Shown: positions 33,837 to 45,345 of the stretch, in pieces | Position numbering within the stretch: the first letter of the stretch is position 1 | Layout of the letters: every line of letters begins with the position of its first letter | NCBI GenBank assembly: GCA_030620095.1 | Contig: JAUTXW010004474.1 | Location: 209,001-273,000 of the forward strand | DNA length: 64,000 bases | Reading direction: 5' to 3' | DNA from: Kuschelorhynchus macadamiae | Taxonomy: Eukaryota > Arthropoda > Insecta > Coleoptera > Curculionidae | The notes under the pieces: generated by a model | Seen by the model: only the letters and a program-made list of their open reading frames with translations | The model's database searches: none | Told to the model about the DNA's origin: nothing | Program-made: the position numbers and the translations under genes

Positions 33837-35455
33837 TTTGTATGTGCAACTGATATTTTCTATACTTCTAGGGGAGAAATTCATCTCTAACTAAGTCTGT
33901 AAGATGCAGGCTTTTTGAATTGTTCTGAAAACACTTTTCGGTAGGTGTAGTTGCTCCAGGTAGTTCGAAGATCTTTTCTTGACCACCCCTTTGACGGAAA
34001 TTACGATGGGTATTATCACAACCTCATTGAGCTGCCAGATGTGTTATAGTACTTGTTATAGTTATAGTGAGTGGGCAGGCAATATTAATGCGAATTGCGG
34101 GTTTATTTGCGTTGTCATTATCACCAAATCGGGACTGTTATAGGCTACCGTCCTATCGATTATTATGCGTCTATCCCAGTATAGCATATGGTCGTGAGAC
34201 TTCAGCACACGTGTCGACGAGTATCTGTAGAAAGGTGGTGGGTTCCTAACAGGGTTGTACTTGAGAGCTAATTCACGATGAATCACTTTCGCATTCCTAT
34301 TTTGCCGTCCCAGGTATGCCGTATTGGCCTGGCTTGGACATCCTCCAGTTACATGTTTTATAGTATCTCCGGGTTGGTTGCATTTTCGGCACAGATCTCT
34401 GACTTCGATATTTTTTAGGAAGTGTTTATCGTAATTTCTCCGTTTTAGTTATACGGTCCTAAATCGCAATAACAAACCCTTTCGTTTCTGAATGCGGTTT
34501 ACCATCTCGAAGCCACAACAGTAATGCATTTTTAACGTTTTCGGGGTTATTGAGTGTAGTTGGATAGTTCCCATTTAGGGTTTTTCCTTGCCAGGATACG
34601 TGCAGGTACTACGGTGCTCTTTCTTCTTGTATCTCCATGTGATGTTCACATGGTTTTTAAAGGAGTGTCGTTTTTATCTGCATCGACGATTATACGCAAC
34701 AGGGGATGATTAGATGCTCGGAAATATGAGTGCATCTTCTTTTCTTGTTACGTGCACAATTTAAAGATCTTAACTAATCCGTTTTCCCTCTGACTTCTTG
34801 GGAGATATATTTTTTCAGCCGCGCTTGTTGGATGGTGGGCTTGGAATCTTGTTAGGGTTGTTCGTGTCATCATATCTAGTGCATTGAGATCTGCGACAAA
34901 ATATTTCAGTAGACCAAAGGAGTACGGTAGTGTCGATCTGCCATGGCTATTGAACATATTAACCAGACTTCTAGAATTAAGCCTGATGTTAAGTAGTTTG
35001 TTGAGTCTTGATTTGTATTTTTGTTTAAATTCCTCTTTTAGTCTTGTCTGGTCAATTAGTCTGCTCTGCTGTATGTCTAGGTATGTCTATGTCTCGTTTG
35101 GAGCGAGTTGCTGTAAAGTGACTTCGTTGCCTTCAGGACTGTTTACTTTTACTATCAAAATGTATCTGAAAGCATCTATCCAGACGAAACTGCATTTGGA
35201 TGTCATCACTAAATTTTTCTGTGGTTGTTATCAGGGACTTCAGTTGGTTGATGTTTTCTGCGTATAGCTTTATTTTTTCATCCATGAAAAGAGACTTACT
35301 TTTACTTCATTATATCGGATGGTCACTCTATACCCGACAGTTGATTGATTCAACAGATGCGACAGGGAATTTAACGCTAGGCAGAGCCATAGCAGGCTAA
35401 GTGAGTCTTCCTGGTATATTCCTCTTTTTATCTTTAATGACGATAATTTACATCT
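33837..35455 (-). pseudogene. Dong/R4-like LINE, copy 3
   Basis: Minus-strand relic: LKIKRGIYQEDSLSLLWLCL (about 35375-35425). The YMDD block is eroded to SWMKK (about 35278). Next come SFGLLKYFVADLNALD and FQAHHPTSAAEKIYLPRSQ (34770-34920). The CRKC-type cluster is degraded (34370-34440). The REL-endonuclease part reads NSPDLVIMTT (about 34110), and the tail IIPIVISVKGVVKK near 33990. It is 5'-truncated where it meets copy 4, without an intervening microsatellite. Confidence 0.82.
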
Positions 35456-38397
35456 GCTAGCCGTTAAATATCTGCTGTATCTCGGTGGCCAGCTCCGCAT
35501 ATTTGGCCTTTTTCTCTTGATATTTATCCAACACGTTGTTATTGTTTGGTATAGCAACATCTACCAAATAAGCTGTCTTTGGTTCGTTATTTAACAGTAC
35601 CACATCAGACCGATTATTCGTCACCCGGCTGTCGGTGATAATTGACCGGTCGTAGTACAGTTTGAAGGCAACATTTTCAAGCAATGAACTTGGTTCGTTA
35701 TTACAAAGCTGTCTAGGAGCCCGTATTTATTGGCAAGCTTGTGGTATAAGATATTACATACTTGCTTTTGTCGCTGGAGGTAGTCCGTGTTTGCTAGGTA
35801 AGTGCAGCCAGATGTTATATGCTGTATAGTCTCTAATCTCTCGCTTCATTTTCGACACTTATCCACTTCAACGGACCGGTCTTTGATGATGAATTTGGTG
35901 TAATTCTGTATGTTAATAACTTGGTCCTGTATTGCCATCACAAATCCTTCTGTCTCTGGGAATAGTTGCACATCTTCAGCCACCTGTTGGATGCTTGCTT
36001 ATTTATGTGTGGCTGATTCAAGTCACTGTGATGTCGGCCGTGCAGTGCCATTTGAGCCCACTGTTCTTATTTGTCGAGGTTTGAGAGTGACTTTAGGATG
36101 ATGTTGTCACCTGTGAGATTAAGTGGACAGTACAAGTTGTCACTTAAGGCCACTATGCGGTGGAGGCTTGATGTTTGTGCCTTGTTGGTATAGATATCTC
36201 TTAATTTTTGCAGCTGTCGGGAGTGCAAATTGGTCAAGTCAACAAAGGATCTTCCACCTTCTCTTCGTAGTAAGTTCATTCGGAGAGTTGAGGACCTTGT
36301 GTTAGTCCATTTCAAGATCCCGAAACTGTAGGTAGATGTCTTTCGATGAGGTGTATGTCACGTCAATAAGTTTTTTGAGTTGGTTATTGTTTCCACCATA
36401 GAGCTTAATGCCATCCATATACTCTATTGGCTTTGATGTTCAAGCCATATCCTGTATTGTTGAGCAACGTGGAGAGGGCGTTCATCGCTAAGCAGAACCA
36501 AAGTGGACTTAACCAGTCTCTTGGTAAATTCCCCTATTGATGTGTATCTCATCAGTGGTAAGAGATTGATCGCCATTATAGATCCTCAGGATCGTTCTCC
36601 ACTGGTGCTTGATAGTTGCCAGGAAATTGATGATCATAGGGTGAATTTTGTATATTCCTAATGCGTCTATGAGCCAGGAATGTGGTACACTGTCAAACGC
36701 CAGTTTAGAGTCTATAAAAGCTGTGTGTATGTTGCGTTTTTTTTCTGCGCCTGCTTAAGTACCACAGAGTCAATGATTAGTTGTTCATTGTATCCTTGAT
36801 GGTCTCGAATGCATCCCTTCTGTTCCTCGGCTAATAGGTTATGACTGTCAATATGATGATAGATACAATTTGCAATGCAACCTGTTAGGATCTTGTACAA
36901 GGAGGGAAACAGGTGATGGGCTTGTACTGGGACGGGTCTTCTATCCTATTGCTTTCGGGTAGCATAGTTGTAGTGCCTAGCATTCGAAATGCGAGGGTTG
37001 CCTCCGAATGATGCATTATTTTAGTAAAATGATGGGTCATAGGTTCATGAAGGACCTCAAATTTTTTATACCAGAATTTGTGAATATGGTCAACTAGTTC
37101 CGGCTTCCAGTTGCTCGTTCCCTTAATAAAGCTGCTAACTTCCTCCTTAGTGATAGAGTTAAATTCCATTTGTGGTGTTTGAATCTGGTCACTGTCTTTG
37201 ATTGGTGTTAAAAAGCCAATTCTGTCGTTTTATCTTTGAGCATTTGTTGTATCTCTGCAGACGTTTCACTTTAGCTGTTAGTTTTTGCTTTAGTGTATCT
37301 TGATACTCATCTAGTTTTTGTTGATGGTTGAGATCGGTGGGTTTTGTACCTATCTTGTACTGTGAGTGTTCCTAGTTCCTGTCTCAGATCGTCAATTGTT
37401 TTCTCAAGTCTTTTCTGCCATATGGGTTTTTGTTGGTATGCAGTTTTGCCTGTTTTCTTCTAAGAATCCACTTGTTGTTTATGACATCTAAGGTCCGCAA
37501 TGGCAGAGCAGTAGATGAGTGTGCGGAGCTTCTTAAGGGTGTCGAACTCCTACTAAACTCTGCTAGTATGGTGTTGAAAATCTTGAGGATGCTGTGAGTC
37601 TCCAGACTAGTTCTCAGTTTCGGGAGCTTAGGTCTTTGAGTTGGATCTAGGTCATTAAACTCAGCAATAGCTTTTTGGAGTTCGTTGTATACTGATATTT
37701 TTCCATTGTCCTGGGTGTTGATGGCTCTGTCTATGATCTCTTGTCTTGTAGATTCGTCTGCGCCTATGTTTTCTTCATTTCGTACTTCCACCTCGGGTTC
37801 TTCTGGTCTAGGCGGAGGTATGGGGTCAACGCGTTCGTTCTTAAGTTCAAGTTGCACCTCTCCTGTAAGTTGTTCCAGGATTCATTCAGGACAATTACTC
37901 GCCGTTGGTCAACAATGCGTTGTTCGGTGATGTTCTGAAGATCCGGGTATTTCTGAAAGAAAGCACTATGAAGGCCGATCCAGTAAGTGGTTAAGTCGAT
38001 CTCAAATCTGGTGATCTTATAATAGGAGCACATTATGAAACAATTCATTGCTGGTGTCCATTTCATACGCTTTCTTGCCTTTCTAGCCTTCGTGGTCTGA
38101 GGATTCGTGACATGCCTCCTTAGACACGGCGAGAGCTGGGCTTGTGGCATCGGTGATTGATACCACAAGGGGGTGGGATTGTTTTAGTAGCCATACTCGA
38201 CATCACGCTGCTTCCGTCGCTATTCGAAGGAGACTGTAACTTACTTAACACACAGAATTCTCTACCTAAATCCTGAGCGCGAGAAGAGGTTATGGTGGTA
38301 CAATGTCGATGCACCAGCGGAGAGCTGGCTAGGATACTTCGGGAACACGTGCCCGTGAATAGGGAGATACAAAAGCATTTCTCTATACCCCTGAGAT
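35456..38397 (-). pseudogene. Dong/R4-like LINE, copy 4 (near-complete 5' end)
   Basis: Minus-strand relic starting after an ATT array at 38399. An ATG at 38312-38314 opens MHRHCTTITSSRAQ. A Myb/SANT-like DNA-binding block (MKWTPAMNCFIMCSYYKI, about 38025-38070) is followed by a linker with PPPRPEEPEVEV (37780-37830). RT N-terminal blocks include SQYKPITCFPPCT (36890-36940). Then the palm with SKLAFDSVPHSWL (about 36690), a YMDGIKLYGG block with the second catalytic Asp changed to Gly (about 36410), and LLRREGGRSFVDLTNLHS (36215-36275). The REL-endonuclease part NRSDVVLLNN..TAYLVDVAIPN is at 35555-35630. The 3' end is cut at 35457 after EIQQIF. Frameshifts are common, and the YMDG change alone would inactivate it. 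Confidence 0.85.
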
Positions 38398-38398
38398 T

Positions 38399-38437
38399 GT
38401 ATTATTATTATTATTATTATTATTATATTATTATTTT
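38399..38437. repeat. (ATT/TAA)n microsatellite between LINE copies 4 and 5
   Basis: A run of ATT units directly bounding the 5' end of copy 4 and, beyond a short A-rich 3' region, the 3' end of copy 5. Confidence 0.92.
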
Positions 38438-38449
38438 TTTTGTTGTGTC

Positions 38450-41400
38450 ACAGTCTCCTGTGGTTGTATTTTATACTGACGGGATTATAGCAAGTCAGTA
38501 CAAAAAACAACAAAAAAAAAAGGAAAAGGAATAAAAGAACTATTGTATATTAAGAAATGATCTAACGATGCTACATGTTGTCAAAATGACCGTTTTCTGG
38601 ATGTTCCTATAAATGTCTGTATTAAGTCCTAATTGAGCCAAATGCGCTGTAAACGTTGTTGGGGTAAGGCCTGTTACTGATATGATGAGAGTAACAATAA
38701 CGACTCTTTCCTGTCTCCACAGCCTTTTTATTTCCATTGCCAAGTCGGTGTATTTGGTGATCTTCTCACTGTAGTTCGCTTGGATGTTCTCATGGTTGGG
38801 GACAACTATGTCAATAAAATAAGTTATCTTTTCTTTTTTGCGTTGAAAGGTGATATCGGATTTGTCTGCGGGGATTGTTTTATCTGTGTGGATACTAATG
38901 TCCCTGTAGAGCTTGTAATCTTCGTTTTCAAGTATAGATGTTGGTATATAATGGTAATAAGGGTCTGTGTTCTCCATTAGTTTGTATGTTGTAGCTAATG
39001 CTTAATGAACGACATTCGCTGCTGAGTTGTGTCTCGCGGTGTATTTAGTTCCGGCCATTATTCTACATCCACTCGTTATGTGATCGATCGTTTCTCTCTG
39101 CTCGTGACATCTCCTGCACCTGTCGTCTTCAATGCTTGTGTCCTTGATTATGTGCTTTTGGTAGTTTCTGGTTGTTATGACTTTGTCCCGGATTGCAAGC
39201 AGGAAGCCTTCTTTTTCGGGGAACAGCTGCCCTTCTTGTAACGTAAATGAAAGCTTTTTATGTATGTGGTCTTGCTTTATGTGGTATCTGTGTCTTCCGT
39301 GGAGTGTTTTTTTAGACCAGGTGTTCATCTTTACTAGTCGTGATTGGATGTGACTGTGTGCATCTGCTGCGTGCCTCGTTTGAGACAGGTCGAGTGGTGT
39401 ATAATCTTGTCTGCCTTCACTATTGCCTTGTGGAGGTTTGTTTGTTGTGGAATAGTTATCTGAGTTCGTAAATTTGTTTTTTATTTAGCGATTGTATATT
39501 TATAATTCTCCTCCCCCTTCTTCTCTCTCGATTGTGAGTCTTTCCTTGCATGCGTTGGGATGTAACTTCCTGTGTTTAGTGAATTCAGAGCGTATGAGAA
39601 TGTGAATGTTTTTTATGTCTGTGTGTGACCATTTAATGTTACCAAACGAATAAGTAAGAATAGGTATGGCGAAGGTGATAATAGCTTTCGTTAGATTTCT
39701 GGAGTTCAGTTTTGTTTTTAGTAGTTTTGTGAATCTGGTTTTAAATTCCGTCTTGAGCTCTGATTTGCTATTAGTGTGGTTAATTTTGGTGCTTTGATGG
39801 AATCCTAAGTATCTGTATGTTTCTTCTTTGAGCATGTTCTATGATTTCATTGTAGATTGTTTCCATCGTAGGGTGGTCTTTCCACTGGCCTTTGTTGATA
39901 CGAAGTAGCTTGCATTTACTTATACCAAATTCCATGCTGATGTCCAGGGTAAACGTTTCTGTGATTTTAAGGAGTTCCTTTAGCTGTGACTTTGTGCTTG
40001 CGTATAATTTTATGTCATCCATGTACAAGAGATGGTTTATTTACTGTAGGTTATTTTTTGGTGTTTAATGTGGAATCCGAAGTTTGAGTTATTCAGTATG
40101 TTTGAGAGTGGATTGAGACAGAGGCAGAACCACAAAGCACTGAGTGAATCTCTCTGGAATATACCTCGTCTGATGTAGATCTCTTCTGTTTCGATGTGTT
40201 CTTTTTGTTTTCTCAGGTTGATTTTAGTTTTCCACGTACTCAAGATTTGCGTAAGAAATTGCTTGATGTTTTTATTGACTTTGTATATTAGCACTCTAGT
40301 TAGCCAACTCTGGGGTATCGAATCTATGTAACCAGTATGAAGGTTTCTATAATTTTTCCTTTGTTTCATGATGACGCTGTCTATAATTAGCTGCTCCTTG
40401 CATCCTCGGCTGTTTTCCTGCATCCTTTCTGCTCTTCCGTTAGGATGTTTTTGTGAACTAGATGTTGTTCTATTTTCCTGGTAATTGTAGCTGTGATGAT
40501 CTTATCTAGGGTTGGAAGGCACGTAATAGGTTCTTAGTGTCTAAACATTTGGGTTTAAGGTATGTTATTCCTTGTGTGTGCTAGATTTTAAAATAATGTC
40601 ATTAATTTGGCGAGTGAGAGCTTCATGTGTGGAGGTTAACTGTTTTTACCAGAAATTATGAATGTTATCTATTCCAGGACATCTTCAGTTATGCGTCAAT
40701 TTGATTATTTCTGCAACTTCTTGTGTTGTCATTGCAAAGTCTTTTTGTTCCTACAAGGACTTGTGTCTGTCTTCTTCCGCTTTAATCTATGAAGCGTTAA
40801 TATTGTGTAGTTTTGGTTCTGACCAAATGCTTTTCCAGTATTCTTTGATTTCTTGTTTGGTCGGTGGTTCTATTACTCGTGCCTCCTTATTGCTTATGGT
40901 TTTTTGGTAGAACTGTTTTTCGCTTCTTCGAAACAGGTTGTTAGCGTCCTTTCTTTCATTTGATGGATAATTTTTGCTTCAGAGTGTCAAGGATTTCTGT
41001 AAGTGTATAATCAGGAGATTTAGATTTGATTTTCTCTACAGTTTGTGTGATACGTTTCGACTTGTTACCGTTCATGAATTGGGTAAAATGTCCCAATTCT
41101 TTTCTAATTGTGTTAATTTTGTTTTTGATCCTTATCTGCCATTTGAATTTTGTTTTTATGCTGTTGGTGTTTCTGTGTCGTGGCGGGAGTTTCTGATTAT
41201 TCTGTGTTATCGTAGTTATAGCTGCTGCATAGAATACTGTAAGAATGTCCTCAATTGTGATCGCATTCGTTATGTTATCGGATATTATGTATTCGTTGAT
41301 GGTCTTTAGGATATTTTGTGTGTCCCGTTTGAAGATTACACGAGGAATATGATCTCTTGTTGAAGGATCGTTGCTTGACCATTTGTTTAGATGTAACTCC

Positions 41401-42830
41401 ATTTCTACTTTGATTGCTTGAGTGAGAGACGATCCGAAGTGTAGCTGTGTATATGGTGCTTTGGGTTAACGATTCACTTGTTCTGTGTTTTGCGTGGTGC
41501 TTGTCATCTGTCGTGGGTTGTTGCTGGGAGCTTCGCCCCTACTAAGCGTTGAGTAAGGTTGCAGATCCTCTTACGCAAAGTCGGTCTGGTTTATATATGG
41601 GATAAGTTCGGCGTCTGCCCCACTGTCCTCAACGTTTGGTTGAAGAAGGTTTAGTTCAACAGCTACCATAGTCTTGATGTTTTACAATGCGAGTGGTGTG
41701 AGCTTACTGGTCTTAGTAATGACTTTTTTTTTATCTATTACTCTCTGTTCTGTGACAAGTGATTTGTATTCTGGATATTGTGCTATGAAAAGTGTATGCA
41801 GCTCATGTCCATATCCTGATGAAAATATCTCAAGTTTGGTAGAGGTGTAGTAAGAATGCATCACCGTTCGATTCATTTCGTCTGTCCATTTTAACCTTTT
41901 CCTTAGTTTACCTGCCTTGGTAGTTGCAGATAGTCGTTGCGATATATCCGCTGTTGTATTGGCTCAAGTTGTTGTGTTTGGCTAGCATCTGTGTCAGATG
42001 TATTTGTGTATCTATTTTGGCAGCGCATGATCCGTTCGCTCGATTCTGTAATGAGGCTCATGCGTTGCAAATTGTCGCTGCGATATATCCGTTGTTGTAT
42101 TGTCTCAAGTTGTTGTGTTTGGCTAGCATCTGTGTCAGATGTATTTGTGTATCCATTTTGGCAGCGCATGATCGGTCCGCTCGAATCTGTAATGCATGTC
42201 ATGCTCAAGGCAAAAGCCTTTCACGCTTTGGTGGGTGCCAGCTTAGCCGGCAAAACACTTTTGGTGGGTCTATTTTCCTTTACTTGTTCGTGATCGTTTC
42301 GGTCAAGCTGTCCTTTCCCGCGACGTCCTCGACCGTTACGCTGCTCGCCCGATGCTTCTTCTAATAATGCTCTGTTGTTTGGGTTGATGTTTTGTAGTGT
42401 TAGAAGCTTAAAGTTTGCCGACATTGGGTCGCCTGTTAGTAGAAGGTAGATCATTTTATTGTGTGTTAGTTTGGCTATTATTGTTGGTCTCTCTTTAACG
42501 CACATCTGTTTTCTTCTTGTTGTTCTTGGTTTTGAGAAAATATGGAAGATGTGCTTCTGGGTTTCCGAGAGAGCAAATATCTCTAGGCTCCTTCTATATG
42601 TAGTGGTTTTGCTCATGAATTTATAATAGTTGTTGAAGTCCTTCATTTCGTCGTTGGGAAGTAACGAAAATATCTGAAGGTCCGACCAGTTTTGTTGTAG
42701 GTACTTCAATGCGTCTTCTGCGAAGTTTAGCATGATTGTTTTGATGGCCGTATATGTGCAAGCTGACTGATCGGAACAGACAACTTCCGTCTACAACAAT
42801 CTCGGATCTGATGAAATTCTCGGGAATAGG
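38450..42830 (-). pseudogene. Dong/R4-like LINE, copy 5 (longest copy)
   Basis: Minus-strand relic of about 4.3 kb running from an ATT array at 42832 to the A/T-rich tail near 38450. An open N-terminal frame, 42733 down to 42221 (170 codons, start MLNFAEDALKYLQQ), is followed by a duplicated 47-residue segment (41937-42218). Next is a Myb-like block with YYTSTKLEIF (41830-41870). A linker and RT N-terminus follow (40956-41402 open), then the palm with GIFQRDSLSALWFCL (40125-40170), YMDDIKLYASTKSQ (39985-40028), YRYLGFHQSTKINH (about 39790), and the CCHC cluster CRRCHEQRETIDHITSGC (39060-39115). The REL endonuclease KSDITF...D and the tail TVILTTCSIVRSFL (38555-38600) complete it. Breaks occur between nearly every block. 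The 138-170-codon open stretches make it one of the youngest copies. Confidence 0.9.
41937..42218. repeat. 141-bp tandem duplication inside LINE copy 5
   Basis: Two units of 141 bp (47 codons), 41937-42077 and 42078-42218, nearly identical. They encode repeats of IMRCQN.YTNTSDTDASQT. The period is a multiple of three, so the reading frame was preserved, which suggests duplication while the ORF was still under translation or by chance. Confidence 0.88.
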
Positions 42831-42831
42831 T

Positions 42832-42852
42832 TATTATTATTATTTTTTTTTT
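42832..42852. repeat. (ATT/TAA)n microsatellite at 5' end of LINE copy 5
   Basis: Short ATT run followed by a T tract. It bounds copy 5 and the small fragment 42860-43100. Confidence 0.85.
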
Positions 42853-42859
42853 AGGTTTT

Positions 42860-43100
42860 TTACAACTGTTTTTCAGGAACAATCGGCCTTTGACAGGCAA
42901 GATTGCTTCTGTTATCTACGACTCCAGGAACGATCTGACAATGTGTTGCATCCAGTACCACTGACTTCTACATTGAGCGATGTCCTATAGTATTCCAATT
43001 TTTTTGAGAGAAGTATGCAGAGTTTTAGGTATTAGTTCCGTAGATGATAAAATAACTGGGACGGTACTGACTTCTAGGAGGCCCCACATTTGTTTAATCT
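42860..43100 (-). pseudogene. Dong/R4-like LINE 3' fragment
   Basis: The minus strand reads KREIKQMWGLLEVSTVPVIL then ELIPKTLHTSLKKIGI and IVRSFLES in broken frames, the C-terminal end of the same LINE family. It is a separate short piece bounded by ATT arrays on both sides (42832 and 43104). Confidence 0.75.
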
Positions 43101-43103
43101 CTC

Positions 43104-43128
43104 TTTTTATTAATATTATTATTATTCC
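43104..43128. repeat. (ATT/TAA)n microsatellite
   Basis: ATT run separating the 3' fragment at 42860-43100 from LINE copy 6. Confidence 0.85.
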
Positions 43129-43129
43129 A

Positions 43130-45345
43130 AGTTTTCACACTTCATGTGGTATTTAAAATCAGTGCACATCGGTCTGAAGACAAGATGGCCCGCTTAATTG
43201 GTGTATAAAAATACTGATGGGGACTGCCAATAAACCTTCTGACAATGCTACAGGTGTTCAGTAATACTGATTTTTGGATTGGTACAAATGTTTCCCAGTT
43301 TAAACATTCAATCCCTATTTTCATGTTTTTAGGTATTTCGCCGGTGCAGCCGACAATAATTGGGACAATGGTAACCTCATCGATCTGCTACATTTGAAGG
43401 ATCTCGTCTCGCAATGGTAGGTACTTGTTAATTTTTTAAGCGTGTGTTTTACCAATATTCGCTGGCAGAGGCATTGCAAAATCTACAATGTAGGTCTTCT
43501 TTTCATTTTTGATTGTTATTAGCAGGTCTGGAATGTTGTTGGGGATCGACTTATCAGTTTGAATCTTTCTGTTTCAGTACTGATAAGAGGGCTGTTTCAG
43601 TACTGATAAGTCCCATGTAAACTTCTCTTAGTTTCTGGTGAATTATCTTGCCAGCTCTATTGTGCATTTCCAGGTAAGCCTTTGGGGCCTGGGTGGTATA
43701 GCCTCCCATAATATGGTCTAAAGTTTCTTCTTTTTCGTTGCACATGCGACACTTCGCGTCGATATTTTCGTGAAGTATCCTTCTCCTATACACTCTAGTT
43801 GGTATTACCTGGTCATGAATTGCGGCAATAAAGCCTTCAGTTTCCATGAAGATGTTCCATGTGCGTAGGTAAGATGTTAATGCTTCCGTTTCAATGGTGT
43901 TGCTCTCTAGCGTGGCTAGGTACTTTCCATGCAAAGGCTTACTTCGCCAGGATTCCAGTTGTTGCTGTGGCGATTTGATGGTGGCGCCAGGGATGAACAT
44001 TTCATCTGCGAGATTTAGCGGCGTGGCCTTCCTGTCTGCTTGCACTATTACCCGGTGGATATTACTAGTCTCTGCTTTTCTGTAGAAATATTTTCTCGGG
44101 TTTGTTAGCTGATTTTGATGTCTAACCACTACATCTGGGATTCCTCTTTCTCCTAACTTACGTGGCAGGTGAAATTTTTCGATACCGGACCTGGGGTAGT
44201 GGGCTCGATGTTTCCTAAATTCTTTACGTGCTTTAATGTTCAAGTCATTAAATTAAGTGTCCGTTCACGTTATGATTCCAAAACTGTAGGAGACGGCAGA
44301 TGTTACAAAGGTATTAATAGCTTTGCAATCGTTTAAGGTAAGTATCTGTTGCTGACTGTTTAGCTTTTTTATGGTCGATATCTCTAGCTTGAAGATAGCT
44401 CAGGTATTTGTATTGTTCTTCTTGCTCCATCCCTGTTACTGTACCCTGGTCTCGGTTCACCTCGTACCTCTCATGTTTCACCCATTGACCCTTTTCCATG
44501 CTGCTGACTTTACATTTGTGTGTACAATATGTATCATAGGTGGCTGCTAGGTGTAGTGGAATGTAGTAAGTCGTATTCTTTATTTTGTGATTTTAGCACA
44601 TTTGTTAACGGCCGGAGAGCTAGACAGAACCAGAGAGGACTCAAAGAGTCTCCCAGGAATATTCCTCTCTTGATATTAATTGTACCTGCGTCTATTGTTT
44701 TGACAGGTGAGTTCATTAACAGCTTTGTCTTCCACTGTTCCATGGCACATTTAAGAAAATTGCATATATGTGGTTCAATTCTATAGAGCTCCAGAACCTC
44801 TGCCAGCCCAGAATGGGGAATGCTTTCTGATAGTCTACGTATGCAGTGTACAAAGGACTTTTTGACTTTTTTGCATGAGACATAATCGTAACGTCTATGA
44901 TGAGTTGTTCCTTGCATCCCCTGGAATCCTTACGGCATCCTTTCTGCTCTTCGTCTAGAAGTTTGTTTTGTTCGAGGTGGGCGTAGATTTTGTCAGTGAT
45001 TATTCAGGTAAGTATTTTATATATGGTAGGGAGACAGGTGATCGGACGATATTTTGCCGGGTTGTCTGTGTATTGCGCGCTTTTTGGCAGAAGGTAAGTA
45101 ACACCAGTGGTCATAAAGTTTGGCAGCGGCGTAGGGTCTTCCAGTAATCCGTTTTAACAATAGGCTAGTTGTTTGTGTATTGTTTGAAATTGTTTGTACC
45201 AGAAGTTCTGCACTTTGTCTAGAACTGGGGCTTTCCAGCTTAGGCATTTACTTATGACTCTTTCTACATCTTCCTGTGTTATTTGTCAAGCATGGTTTTT
45301 ATGTTAGTGGCAGTTCTTTTTTCCTCAAATAGCCATTTGGTTCTG
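43130..45345 (-). pseudogene. Dong/R4-like LINE, copy 6
   Basis: Minus-strand relic with RT N-terminal pieces ending YRPITCLPTIY (about 45020), the palm with SESIPHSGLAEVLELYRI (44790-44850), and INIKRGIFLGDSLSPLWFCL (44620-44680). The YMDD block is deleted near 44520. Downstream an open 229-codon stretch (43554-44243) carries HRAHYPRSGIEKFHLPRKLG and a Cys/His cluster CRMCNEKEETLDHIMGGY whose last Cys is Tyr. The tail SVLLNTCSIVRRFIG is at 43240-43290. Its sequence is clearly diverged from copies 5 and 7. Confidence 0.85.
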
